Origin: Heliomicrobium modesticaldum Ice1
GTDB lineage: Bacteria; Bacillota; Desulfitobacteriia; Heliobacteriales; Heliobacteriaceae
Assembly: GCF_000019165.1 (NCBI RefSeq)
Contig: NC_010337.2
Location: 1,884,501-1,948,500 of the forward strand
Direction: 5' to 3'
DNA: 64,000 nucleotides
Of the stretch, positions 54,604-63,333 are shown piece after piece (position 1 is the first letter of the stretch; each line of letters opens with the position of its first letter). A model generated the notes under the pieces. That model had not been told where the DNA came from. It ran no database searches and was given only the letters and a program-made list of their open reading frames with translations. Both the position numbers and the translations under genes were made by a program.

Positions 54604-55530
54604 ATGCGAGAAACCGCCTCTCCTACGGTGCGGGTGATCGTCCCGGCGACGACGGCCAACCTGGGGCCTGGTTTTGACACCCTGGGCATGGCCCTGGACT
54701 TATACAACCATGTGGAACTGACGGAAACGGGCGAGGGCTTTGTCGTTGACGTAGAGGGGGAGGGTGCGGCCAGCATCCCCAGAAACGAGTCAAACATCGT
54801 CCTCCGGGTGGTCCGGCAGGTGTACGAGCTTGCCGGGCGAAAGCCCGCCGGATTGCGTCTTAGACTGCGCAACGAGATACCTGTCGCGCGGGGCCTCGGC
54901 TCTTCCGCGGCGGCCTTAGTCGGCGGCGCCGTGGCGGCCAACGAGCTCTGTGGCAACTGTCTCAGCGATCAGGAAATCCTGGAGATCGTGACCAGTTTTG
55001 AAGGGCATCCCGACAACGTGGCGCCGGCGCTCTTCGGCGGCGTCGTCGTTTCGGCCATGATCGCCGAAGGCGACCGGACCGAGGTGGTCAGCCGCAAGAT
55101 CCCGCCGCCCTATGGGATGCGCGCCATCGTCGCCATTCCCGACTTTCCCCTGGCCACCAAGCGGGCTCGCAACGCCTTGCCGGCTGTCGTGCCCTTCAAG
55201 GACGCCGTCTTCAACGTGTCGCGCACCAGCATGGTCATCCTGGCCTTCATCCATAACGACTGGGATCTGCTGGCGAAGGTGATGGAAGACCGCCTCCACC
55301 AACCTTACCGGGAACCGCTGATCCCCGGCATGGGCGATGTCTTCTCCGCCGCTCGGGAAGCCGGCGCGCTGGCGGCCGTGCTCAGCGGCGCCGGTCCGAC
55401 GCTGATCGCTTTCGCGCGGGAGAACACAGCAGAAGTGGCGCAGGCGATGGAAGAAACCTTCGCCCGCCACGGCGTATCCTGTGTCACGAAAGAATTAAAA
55501 CCCTGCGCTGTCGGCGCAAAGGTGATATAA
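54604..55530 (+). CDS. thrB: Homoserine kinase
   Basis: A 308-residue GHMP-family kinase. Motifs: VPATTANLGPGFDTLGMAL, RGLGSSAAALVGGAVAAN (ATP-binding), and SGAGPTLIAF near the C-terminus. Followed by a 164-bp gap with TATAAT-like boxes at 55526 and 55582 and a small CCGTT / AACGG hairpin; no lysine riboswitch core is visible before lysC. Confidence 0.96.
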   Translation: MRETASPTVRVIVPATTANLGPGFDTLGMALDLYNHVELTETGEGFVVDVEGEGAASIPRNESNIVLRVVRQVYELAGRKPAGLRLRLRNEIPVARGLGSSAAALVGGAVAANELCGNCLSDQEILEIVTSFEGHPDNVAPALFGGVVVSAMIAEGDRTEVVSRKIPPPYGMRAIVAIPDFPLATKRARNALPAVVPFKDAVFNVSRTSMVILAFIHNDWDLLAKVMEDRLHQPYREPLIPGMGDVFSAAREAGALAAVLSGAGPTLIAFARENTAEVAQAMEETFARHGVSCVTKELKPCAVGAKVI

Positions 55531-55694
55531 TCGACCACAGGGATCGACAAAAAGCGAGAACCGTTCCAGGCAACGGCTGAATATAATGTACTACAACGTG
55601 TAGGCAAATCTTTTTTTCTTTTTTTCACCCATTGCAACCTTGATTGTTCGTCAATTTTCATGATCTTTTGGATTGAGTAAGGAAGTGAACCGAG

Positions 55695-56948
55695 TTGGCC
55701 ATCGTTGTACAAAAGTTCGGCGGTTCCTCTGTCGCCAACCCTGAACGGATCCAGCGGGTTGCTCGCCGAGTCGTGGAGACGAAAGCGGCAGGCAACCAGG
55801 TCGTCGTGATCGTGTCGGCCATGGGGGACAGCACCGATGACCTGATCGATCTCGCCAGGCAGATCACGGACAAGCCGAAGGCCCGCGAAATGGACATGCT
55901 CTTGGCTACAGGAGAACAGGTCTCCATCGCCTTGCTGGCCATGGCCATCGACAAACTGGGTCATTCTGTCCTTTCCCTGACGGGCCCGCAGGTGGGCATC
56001 TTGACGGAACACGTCCATGGCAAGGCGAAGATCCTCGACGTCAACCCCGAACGGCTTCGTCTGGAGCTCGACGCCGGTAATATCGTCATCGTCGCCGGTT
56101 TCCAGGGCGCCACAGAGACAGGCGAGATCACCACGCTCGGTCGCGGCGGCTCCGATACGACGGCGGTGGCTGTAGCGGCAGCGCTGAAGGCCGATGTATG
56201 CGAGATTTTCACCGACGTGGACGGCGTCTATACGACTGACCCCCGCGTCGTGTCCAATGCGCGCAAGCTCAACCGGATCACCTATGACGAGATGCTCGAA
56301 CTGGCCAGCCTGGGCGCCCAGGTGCTCCATCCCCGGTCGGTCGAGGTGGGCAAGGAATACAACGTGCCCATCCATGTGCGGTCTAGCTTCAATTACAACC
56401 CCGGAACCATCGTGCAGGAGGTCGTTGACGAAGTGGAAAAGGATATGATGGTCAGAGGCGTAGCCTATGACCTGAACGTGGCGAAAATCGGACTCTTTGA
56501 CGTGCCCGACAAGCCGGGTGTGGCTCGCACGCTCTTTAAGGCCCTGGCTGAACGGCGGGTGAACGTGGACATGATCATCCAGAGCGCCATGCGCGATGAT
56601 AAGAACGACATCGCTTTCACCGTCGGCAAGGACGATCTGGAGCTGGCCGTCGAGGTCGTCAAGGAGGTCAATGAGGCTATCGGCGCCGGCGGGCTCACCT
56701 ATGACGCCGATCTGGCCAAAGTGTCTATCGTCGGCGCCGGCATGGTCAGCCGTCCCGGTGTGGCCGCCATGATGTTCGAGGCGCTCGCCGACGAGGGCAT
56801 CAACATCGATATGATCGCCACCTCAGAGATCAAGGTCTCCTGTGTCGTCAGCGCCTCCGAGGCGAAGCGCGCCGTCCAGGCCATTCACAAGGCCTTTGAA
56901 CTGGAAGGCGACGTGGCCGCCAATGACGAGGGATTCAAAGCAGGTTAA
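55695..56948 (+). CDS. lysC: Aspartate kinase
   Basis: A 417-residue aspartokinase. Catalytic region VQKFGGSSVANPERIQ and TLGRGGSDTTAVAVAAALKAD; two C-terminal ACT domains (DVPDKPGVARTLFKALAE and GAGMVSRPGVAAMMFEALADE) for feedback. Start TTG 55695 behind AAGGAAGTG. An internal AGGAGG at 56416 followed by in-frame GTG 56433 and ATG 56445 could produce a separate beta subunit of ~170 residues, as in Bacillus aspartokinase II. Confidence 0.95.
   Translation: MAIVVQKFGGSSVANPERIQRVARRVVETKAAGNQVVVIVSAMGDSTDDLIDLARQITDKPKAREMDMLLATGEQVSIALLAMAIDKLGHSVLSLTGPQVGILTEHVHGKAKILDVNPERLRLELDAGNIVIVAGFQGATETGEITTLGRGGSDTTAVAVAAALKADVCEIFTDVDGVYTTDPRVVSNARKLNRITYDEMLELASLGAQVLHPRSVEVGKEYNVPIHVRSSFNYNPGTIVQEVVDEVEKDMMVRGVAYDLNVAKIGLFDVPDKPGVARTLFKALAERRVNVDMIIQSAMRDDKNDIAFTVGKDDLELAVEVVKEVNEAIGAGGLTYDADLAKVSIVGAGMVSRPGVAAMMFEALADEGINIDMIATSEIKVSCVVSASEAKRAVQAIHKAFELEGDVAANDEGFKAG
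56416..56450 (+). promoter_or_regulatory. Possible internal translation start for LysC beta subunit
   Basis: AGGAGG (56416-56421), then in-frame GTG 56433, ATG 56445 and ATG 56448, corresponding to residues 247-252. Bacillus LysC beta begins near residue 246. Confidence 0.45.
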
Positions 56949-56988
56949 ATACTCGACTCAGCACTTTCGAAACTGTCTCGAAGACAGG

Positions 56989-57023
56989 AGCCTTTCCCGG
57001 ATGCAAACCGGGAAAGGCTTTTC
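56989..57023 (+). terminator. Terminator after lysC
   Basis: Twelve-pair stem AGCCTTTCCCGG / CCGGGAAAGGCT with a seven-base loop and TTTTC. Confidence 0.9.
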
Positions 57024-57117
57024 TGCTGCTCTTCCATTAGATACCAATCATTCCTCTGCATGAGTTCCGGCGCTGCGGGAAAGCCTAAAGCCGGACATTC
57101 ATCAAGGAGGGACTACT

Positions 57118-57801
57118 GTGCAACAACAGGGACAACAGGTATACGGCTCGCCGGTAAATCCTTACGGGACCCATATGGGCGTCGGCATCGGCGGCGCGAC
57201 GGCAACCGACGTGGGCAGGATGAATATGACCGGTGGTGGGCAGCAGCAGTTTGGCGCCCATGAGACGTTGATGGTTCATGAGGTTCTGCAAACCACGATC
57301 AATGGGATCAACAAGTTTGAGCTCCTCCGGCCTCATGTGAAGGATTCCCAGCTGGCGCAGATCATGGACAACCAGATCCAGTTCATGCGCACCAGCTACC
57401 AGAACACGGTCAACTACCTGCACCACAAAGGGGCGCCTAACGCCGTGCCTTATCGGATGCCGCGCACATCCAGCCCGACCTACGGGTTGCGCAATCCGCA
57501 ACCGCAAGAGCCAAACAGCTCGGTCAATCAGCTGGATGACCGGGATGTCGCCTCAGAGATGCTGGGGAGCGCCAAGTGGGGCGCCATTCTCCACACCCAG
57601 GCGGCACTCGAATGTGCCGATCCCACCTTGCGCTCCATGATGGTCAGCGGCGCCCAGTCCTGCATCAACAAGGCTTACGAGGTATTCCAGTTTATGAATC
57701 AGCGCGGCATGTATCAGGTGCCGACGATGCCGGACAAGACGACGAACAATTTCCTCAACGCCTTCCAATCGCCCCAAGGCATGCAGATGCCTATGCAGTA
57801 G
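57118..57801 (+). CDS. CotF-family spore coat protein
   Basis: A 227-residue protein. A Gln/Gly-rich N-terminus precedes the CotF-type helical domain: HETLMVHEVLQTTINGINKFE, NQIQFMRTSYQNTVNYLHH, then SEMLGSAKWGAILHTQAALEC and MVSGAQSCINKAYEVFQFM. Start GTG 57118 with AAGGAGG 7 nt upstream. CotF members are spore coat components in Bacillus; the C-terminal Met/Gln-rich end is low complexity. Confidence 0.9.
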   Translation: MQQQGQQVYGSPVNPYGTHMGVGIGGATATDVGRMNMTGGGQQQFGAHETLMVHEVLQTTINGINKFELLRPHVKDSQLAQIMDNQIQFMRTSYQNTVNYLHHKGAPNAVPYRMPRTSSPTYGLRNPQPQEPNSSVNQLDDRDVASEMLGSAKWGAILHTQAALECADPTLRSMMVSGAQSCINKAYEVFQFMNQRGMYQVPTMPDKTTNNFLNAFQSPQGMQMPMQ

Positions 57802-57837
57802 TCCTTTCGCTGAATCTTCAACAAAACAGATTTCGTG

Positions 57838-57884
57838 AAAGCGTCCCGGAAAAGCCCTTCTGTGGCTTCCCCGGGGCGCTTTGT
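57838..57884 (+). terminator. Terminator after the CotF-like gene
   Basis: Stem AAAGCGTCCCGG / CCGGGGCGCTTT with an inner AAAAGC/GCTT extension, followed by TGTCTTTC. Confidence 0.78.
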
Positions 57885-57993
57885 CTTTCATGAAGCGACC
57901 CCTGTGCAGCAAAAGGATGTGTATATGGGCGCATGGCTTATCTCGGTTGGAATATACATTTAGAAAAAGTTGGTTGGTTGGGGGGTGCCTTCG

Positions 57994-59235
57994 ATGGCAA
58001 CCGTCATGGAGGCTTATGAAAATCATATCAACCCGGCGGTGGCGCGCCTGTTCCGTTTGATGGGGATGGGTTCCACGGCTGTTCGCGCGGAAGGATGCTT
58101 CGTCTATGACGAACAGGGGCGGGAGTATATCGACTTTTTGGGTAATTTCGGAGTTCTCAGCTTGGGACACCGCCATCCCCGGATCATCGCTTCTATACTG
58201 GAACAGTTAAACGGTCTGGCCCAAACGTCGCGGTTCCTTCTGGATAAGGCGACGGCGAGCCTTGCCGAAGCCCTGGCCGGCATAACACCGGGCGATCTGC
58301 AGTATTGTTTCTTTTGCAATTCCGGCGCCGAGGCGGTCGAGGCGGCCATCAAAATCGCCCGCCTGGCCACGGGTAAAAGCGGTTTTATCGCAACGATCAA
58401 CGGCTTTCACGGCAAGACCTTCGGCGCCTTGAGCGTCTCCGGGCGTGAGCCTTTCCGGGCGCCTTTTCTCCCCCTCTTACCCCGGGTGATCCATGTTCCT
58501 TTTGGCGATGCGGCGGCGTTAGAGGAGGTGATGGCAAGAGACCGGCATATCGCCGCTTTTATCGTAGAGCCTGTTCAAGGGGAAGGCGGTGTGATCGTGC
58601 CCCCGCGAGGGTACCTGAAGGAGGTTGAGGCCCTTTGTCGGCAAGCGGGGGTTCTCCTGATCGCCGACGAGGTGCAGACAGGCCTTGGACGCACGGGAAG
58701 CCTTTTTGCCTGTGATGAAGAGGGCCTTGTCCCCGACTTGCTCTGCCTGGCCAAGGCGCTCGGTGGCGGCGTCATGCCCATTGGCGCTGTGGTGGGACGG
58801 CCCGCCCTGTGGGCGCCGCTCTTTGACCATCCTTGGTTGCACACGAGCACCTTTGGCGGCAACCCCTTGGCTTGTGCCGCCGCTCTGGCCGCCATCGAGG
58901 TCACCATCGAAGAGGATCTCATGGGACAGGCGCGCCAGAAGGGTGACTGGCTTCTCAGCCGGTTGAAAGAACTGGCGAGCCGGCATGAGCAGGTGATCGC
59001 CGATGTCCGCGGTCGAGGGTTGTTGATCGGGATAGAGTTGACAAAGGAAGGTGTCGGCGGATTTGTGATCGGGCGAATGATGGAGGAGCGGATCATCGTC
59101 GGGTATACGCTGAATCATCCACGGGTGATCCGGTTGGAACCGCCCTTGAACGTGCCCTGGGAGGTGTTGATGCAGGTCTATGCCGTGCTGGAGCAGGTGA
59201 TCCAAGAGGCGGAGGCGTTCGTTCATGACCTGTAG
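57994..59235 (+). CDS. Class III aminotransferase (putrescine/ornithine type)
   Basis: A 413-residue PLP-dependent aminotransferase. Motifs: YIDFLGNFGVLSLGHRHP, FCNSGAEAVEAAIKIAR, INGFHGKTFGALSVSG, LIADEVQTGLGRTG, the PLP Lys in LCLAKALGGG, and STFGGNPLACAAALA. Closest in pattern to putrescine or acetylornithine aminotransferases. ATG 57994 follows GGGGGTG. Neighbours suggest no pathway; it precedes an SRPBCC protein by 78 nt. Confidence 0.9.
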   Translation: MATVMEAYENHINPAVARLFRLMGMGSTAVRAEGCFVYDEQGREYIDFLGNFGVLSLGHRHPRIIASILEQLNGLAQTSRFLLDKATASLAEALAGITPGDLQYCFFCNSGAEAVEAAIKIARLATGKSGFIATINGFHGKTFGALSVSGREPFRAPFLPLLPRVIHVPFGDAAALEEVMARDRHIAAFIVEPVQGEGGVIVPPRGYLKEVEALCRQAGVLLIADEVQTGLGRTGSLFACDEEGLVPDLLCLAKALGGGVMPIGAVVGRPALWAPLFDHPWLHTSTFGGNPLACAAALAAIEVTIEEDLMGQARQKGDWLLSRLKELASRHEQVIADVRGRGLLIGIELTKEGVGGFVIGRMMEERIIVGYTLNHPRVIRLEPPLNVPWEVLMQVYAVLEQVIQEAEAFVHDL

Positions 59236-59313
59236 TCGAAGATACGATCGTTTCTCGAGGATGTGTGCCGGGAAGAACGAAGCAGGAAAAAGAAAAAGGA
59301 AGGAGCGGTCCTG

Positions 59314-59748
59314 ATGCCTTGCGTGGAGGAAAGCCTGTGGATCAGAGGAACCGTGGGCGATGTCTATGCTTTGGCCAGTCGGATGGAGGATTATCCTCTG
59401 TTCATGCGAGATGTTCGCGCCGTCCGGATCGTCGAACGCGGTGACGGTTTTACCTTGACTGATTGGGAAACCGACGTCGACGGGCGGAGCTTCCGTTGGC
59501 GTGAACGAGACGAGTTCTATCCTGATGAGGGGAGGATCGTCTACCGGCAGGTGAGCGGCGATGTGAAGCGCTTTGAAGGGGAGTGGCGATTTCAAGCAAC
59601 GGAAGGCGGCTGCCATGTGACGCTGACTGTCGACTTCGATCTGGGCATCCCCATGCTGGGACCCTTACTGCATCCCCTCTTGATGAAAAAGGTGAGAGAG
59701 AACTCCCGGTCGATGCTCCTCGCCATCAAGGAAAAAATCGAAGGGTAG
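59314..59748 (+). CDS. SRPBCC (START/Bet v1-like) family protein
   Basis: A 144-residue ligand-binding-fold protein, like polyketide cyclases or COQ10-type quinone-binding proteins. N-terminal WIRGTVGDVYALASRMEDYPLFM, central FRWRERDEFYP, and FEGEWRFQATEGGCHVTL. ATG 59314 follows AAGGAAGGAG. Its place near menaquinone genes fits a quinone or isoprenoid ligand (inference). Confidence 0.85.
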   Translation: MPCVEESLWIRGTVGDVYALASRMEDYPLFMRDVRAVRIVERGDGFTLTDWETDVDGRSFRWRERDEFYPDEGRIVYRQVSGDVKRFEGEWRFQATEGGCHVTLTVDFDLGIPMLGPLLHPLLMKKVRENSRSMLLAIKEKIEG

Positions 59749-59784
59749 ATGACAAGAGCGGCGGGAACAGAAAAAAGATTCGAC

Positions 59785-59829
59785 GAAAGCCTTACAAACC
59801 TTAGTGGATTGGCGGGCTTTGTTTTTTTT
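59785..59829 (+). terminator. Weak terminator after the SRPBCC gene
   Basis: Stem AAAGCC / GGCTTT with a large loop, then G and T8. Short stem, so efficiency is uncertain. Confidence 0.6.
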
Positions 59830-59915
59830 ATTATCCAGACGTCTACTAGGGCAGGATTTTGACAGGTGTGCTAGAATTATAATATCGCTGCCGGCCGGAA
59901 AGGGGTGTTTTTCCT

Positions 59916-60737
59916 ATGTCAATTCGAATGTGGGAGTCCATCCTGCCTGAGTTGTCGAAGGTGCGGGCCCGTCTTGATGACCGGATGCCCCTTATCTCTA
60001 AGCAGCACCTTCGCTTCATGGGGTTGGGTTCTTATGATGTGTACAAGCTGTTTCCGGCCATTCTGGTACTGCTCACGGCGCGCATGTTCGGTACCCCGAG
60101 CCTTAAGACCAACTGTCTGGCAAGCGCTGTCCAGTTTATTCAGACAGGGACTGATATTCACCGGACGATTCCCGATGAAGGCAGAGTCCTTCGGCACCTG
60201 GAAAAGGCGACGATTCCTTTTTCCGTGCTTGTCGGCGATCTTTATTACTGTCAGTTTCTCTCCCTTCTCTGCGAAGGGGAGCTGCTGGAGTATCTGACGC
60301 CCATCTCCCGGACAGTCTGCCGCGTTCATGAGGGCGGCGTCCTCCGGAAAGAGTTGGTTGAACCGGGATTCGCCACCGATGAGCATATCAGAGCGATGCG
60401 CGAGATGGAATTCGCCAGTCTGCCCCTATTGGCTTGCCGGGTCGCTGGTGAGATCTGCGGTGCTTCGCCGAGACAGGTGGTTGCATTGGAGCAGTTGGGA
60501 CGAGCAGTTGGACTGTTGGCCGGTTGCCGGATTCTGGCAGCTACATCTGACGAGGTTGTTGAATGGCTGGATGAAGCGATGGAGGCGTTGCAGGCGCTCC
60601 CCCAAGGGGCGATGGCTGAAGCCTTCCGGGTACTCTTGTCCCAGTTGCATGGCGGTGTCCGGGCGGACGGCTTGAAGTTGCCCTCGGAAAAGCCGATCCT
60701 CGAAGGCATCATGAAACCCAGGGTGGTTGTTGTGTGA
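59916..60737 (+). CDS. Polyprenyl-diphosphate-synthase-like protein lacking the Asp-rich motifs
   Basis: A 273-residue helical protein resembling the polyprenyl synthase fold (KQHLRFMGLGSYDVYKLFPA, then LASAVQFIQTGTDIHRTIPDEG where true synthases have IH-DDxxD). The first motif is reduced to HRTIPDE, and the second DDxxD region (LGRAVGLLAGCRILAAT) has no Asp pair. It is therefore probably not a catalytic synthase; a regulatory or partner subunit of a heterodimeric long-chain synthase is possible. Start ATG after AAAGGGGTG. Sits just before menG. Confidence 0.72.
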   Translation: MSIRMWESILPELSKVRARLDDRMPLISKQHLRFMGLGSYDVYKLFPAILVLLTARMFGTPSLKTNCLASAVQFIQTGTDIHRTIPDEGRVLRHLEKATIPFSVLVGDLYYCQFLSLLCEGELLEYLTPISRTVCRVHEGGVLRKELVEPGFATDEHIRAMREMEFASLPLLACRVAGEICGASPRQVVALEQLGRAVGLLAGCRILAATSDEVVEWLDEAMEALQALPQGAMAEAFRVLLSQLHGGVRADGLKLPSEKPILEGIMKPRVVVV

Positions 60738-60756
60738 AGAAAGGAACGACTCGATG

Positions 60757-60783
60757 AAGCCGCCGATTGTCTGGCGGCTTTTC
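60757..60783 (+). terminator. Terminator before menG/ubiE
   Basis: Eight-pair stem AAGCCGCC / GGCGGCTT with an eight-base loop and TTTT. A TATAAA-like box at 60838 may belong to the next gene's promoter. Confidence 0.85.
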
Positions 60784-60901
60784 GACGTGCGCACCGAAGC
60801 TGCAGGCGATGATCTCGTTGAAGATGCGTCTCCGGTAATATAAAATAGCGGGGGGAGCGCAAGCTAAAGAACACAGCAAGAGGAAGGCGTGTGTTGACAT
60901 A

Positions 60902-61633
60902 ATGGCGGAGGAGTTCCGGTCTGCGGAAGAGAAGGAACGGTTTATTCAATCCACCTTTTCCGCCATCGCCGCTCGTTACGATCTGATGAACCAGGTGATG
61001 ACCTTCAATTCCGATACCCGCTGGCGGCGAAAAGCGGCAGCCTTGTCTCAACTTCCCGTCGGCGGCGCTGGACTCGACGTCTGCTGCGGCACCGGGGAAC
61101 TGACCCAGGCGCTGGCCGAGCGGGTCGGCGCGCGGGGATCGGTGGTCGGCCTCGATTTCAACGCAGACATGCTGGCCGTGGCCCGGGAAAAGCAGCGGGA
61201 AGGACGATTGGCCCGTCAGATCGACTTTATCCAGGGAAACGCCATGGCGCTGCCTTTTCCGGATAACCGCTTCGACACGGCCACGATTGGCTTCGGTCTG
61301 CGCAATGTGCCCGATTTCCGCCAGGTCCTGCGGGAGATGACGCGGGTCGTCAAGGCGGGCGGAACCGTCGTTTCGCTGGAAACGTCGAAGCCCCAATCAT
61401 GGCCGATGAAACCGCTTCACCGTTTTTATGTGGACAGACTGGTTCCGGTCATCGACCGCTTGTCGGTGGGGAAGCAGGGTCCTTATGCCTGGCTGGCCCG
61501 GTCGGCACAGGCCTTTCTCTCTCAGGAGGAGTTGAGTGCCGTCTTCCGGGAGATCGGCCTGATAAAGGTCCGCTATTATAACCTCTTCGGCGGCGTCGCC
61601 GCCATTCACGTCGGTTTCAAACCGGATACCTGA
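60902..61633 (+). CDS. menG: Demethylmenaquinone methyltransferase (UbiE/MenG)
   Basis: A 243-residue SAM-dependent methyltransferase completing menaquinone. Motifs: IAARYDLMNQVMTFNSDTRWRR, GLDVCCGTGELTQALAE (SAM-binding), VVGLDFNADML, and TIGFGLRNVPDFRQVLREM. AGGAAGG lies about 15 nt before the ATG; no closer in-frame start avoids the upstream TAA. Confidence 0.95.
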   Translation: MAEEFRSAEEKERFIQSTFSAIAARYDLMNQVMTFNSDTRWRRKAAALSQLPVGGAGLDVCCGTGELTQALAERVGARGSVVGLDFNADMLAVAREKQREGRLARQIDFIQGNAMALPFPDNRFDTATIGFGLRNVPDFRQVLREMTRVVKAGGTVVSLETSKPQSWPMKPLHRFYVDRLVPVIDRLSVGKQGPYAWLARSAQAFLSQEELSAVFREIGLIKVRYYNLFGGVAAIHVGFKPDT

Positions 61634-61808
61634 ACCCCTTGACCCCCATCTGCGCCGGAGAGTCGTCCTGCCGTTTCTGAGGGCGTTCTCTCCGTTTTTC
61701 CTTGTCTGTCGGAAAAACGGGGAATCTAACCTTATCGCCGATATGAACATAAGAGGCGCAGACCGATGGGAAGAACGGCAGGGAGCAAATGCGAGGAGGA
61801 ATCATAGC

Positions 61809-63257
61809 TTGGCTTTTCGCGACATCCGTGAGTTTATCGATGAACTGGAGAAGCGGGGCTGGCTGAAGCGGATCACCGCTGAGGTCGATCCCTATCTGGA
61901 GATATCGGAGATCACCGACCGGGTGGGCAAACAGGGTGGTCCGGCCTTGCTCTTCGAGAATGTGAAGGGCTCGGACATGCCTGTTCTGACGAACACCCTC
62001 GGCTCTTATGAGCGGCTGCACCTGGCTCTGGGCGTCAACAACCTCGACGAGATCGGCGACGAGATCATGAGCTTTTTGCAGTTGCCGGACGTGTCGGCCG
62101 CTTCCTTCTTCGACAAGCTGAAGGCGTTGCCGAAGTTGGCCCAGATCGGCAATTTTTTGCCCAAGACGGTGCGCACCGGTCCGGTGAAAGAGGTCATCGA
62201 CCACGACCCCGACCTGACGAAGATCCCTGTGCTGACGACCTGGCCTGATGACGGTGGGCCCTTCATCACGCTGCCCATGGTCTTCACGAAAGACCCGGTC
62301 ACAGGCAAGCGCAACGTAGGGATGTACCGCATGCAGGTGTACGACCGCAATACGACGGGCATGCACTGGCACCTGCACAAGCAAGGCGCCCAGCACATGG
62401 CCGACGCGAAAGGCAAGTCGAAGCGGATGGAGGTGGCTGTGGCGCTCGGCGGCGATCCTGTCCTCTCCTATTCGGCCACGGCGCCGCTGCCGCCGGGGAT
62501 CGATGAGATGCTGCTGGCCGGCTTTTTACGCAAAAGCCCAGTCGAGATGGTCAAGTGCGAGACCATCGATATCGAGGTGCCGGCCCATGCCGAGATCGTC
62601 TTGGAGGGGTACGTCGATCCGGAGGAATTGCGCTGGGAAGGCCCCTTCGGTGACCATACGGGCTACTACTCGCTGGCCGACTACTATCCCGTTTTTCATG
62701 TCACCTGTGTGACCCACCGTAAAAACCCGATTTACCCGGCGACAGTGGTAGGGCGGCCGCCCATGGAGGACAGCTACCTGGGCAAGGCGACGGAGCGCAT
62801 CTTCCTGCCGCTGATGAAGCTGGTCTTGCCGGAAGTGGTCGATATGAACCTGCCCTGGGAGGGCGGCTTCCACAACCTGGTCGTCGTGTCGATCAAAAAG
62901 AAATACCCCGGCCATGCCCGCAAGGTCATGTGCTCTCTCTGGGGCATGGGGCAGATGATGTTCGCCAAGACGATCGTCGTCGTCGATGAGGATGTGAACG
63001 TCCAGGACATGAGCGAGGTCTGGTGGCGGCTCTTCAACAACATCGACCCGCGCCGGGATATCATGTTCGTCGACGGACCCGTTGACGCCCTCGATCATGC
63101 GGCGCCGCTGCCTCACTACGGCTCCAAGATGGGCATCGACGGCACCCGCAAGTGGAAGTCGGAAGGGCATACCCGCGAGTGGCCTGAGGTGATGGTCATG
63201 TCGCCGGAGGTGCGTGAGCGGGTAGCGCGGCGTTGGAAGGAATACGGACTCGATTAA
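61809..63257 (+). CDS. UbiD-family decarboxylase (probable MqnL-type)
   Basis: A 482-residue prenylated-FMN-dependent decarboxylase. Family segments: FRDIREFIDELEKRGWLKRI, GNFLPKTVRTGPVKEV, MHWHLHKQGAQHMADA, and GPFGDHTGYYSLADYYPVFH. Start TTG 61809 is set by GAGGAGGA 8 nt upstream; an in-frame ATG at 61743 lacks a good site. Between menG and a UbiA-type prenyltransferase it probably acts in late menaquinone synthesis, as MqnL does in the futalosine pathway. Confidence 0.93.
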   Translation: MAFRDIREFIDELEKRGWLKRITAEVDPYLEISEITDRVGKQGGPALLFENVKGSDMPVLTNTLGSYERLHLALGVNNLDEIGDEIMSFLQLPDVSAASFFDKLKALPKLAQIGNFLPKTVRTGPVKEVIDHDPDLTKIPVLTTWPDDGGPFITLPMVFTKDPVTGKRNVGMYRMQVYDRNTTGMHWHLHKQGAQHMADAKGKSKRMEVAVALGGDPVLSYSATAPLPPGIDEMLLAGFLRKSPVEMVKCETIDIEVPAHAEIVLEGYVDPEELRWEGPFGDHTGYYSLADYYPVFHVTCVTHRKNPIYPATVVGRPPMEDSYLGKATERIFLPLMKLVLPEVVDMNLPWEGGFHNLVVVSIKKKYPGHARKVMCSLWGMGQMMFAKTIVVVDEDVNVQDMSEVWWRLFNNIDPRRDIMFVDGPVDALDHAAPLPHYGSKMGIDGTRKWKSEGHTREWPEVMVMSPEVRERVARRWKEYGLD

Positions 63258-63333
63258 GCAGGCAGTACTCATGTAGAAAGAGAATTATCGCGCTCACACC
63301 GACGAGCCGCTTCCTCTCAGGAGGGGAGACATC

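Noticed and set aside
55531-55694. Lysine riboswitch before lysC
   Set aside because: Gap of 164 bp lacks the L-box core; only a small hairpin and TATAAT-like boxes are visible.
59859-59883. TTGACA-TATAAT promoter before the polyprenyl-synthase-like gene
   Set aside because: Both boxes are perfect but only 13 bp apart, too close for a standard sigma-A promoter.
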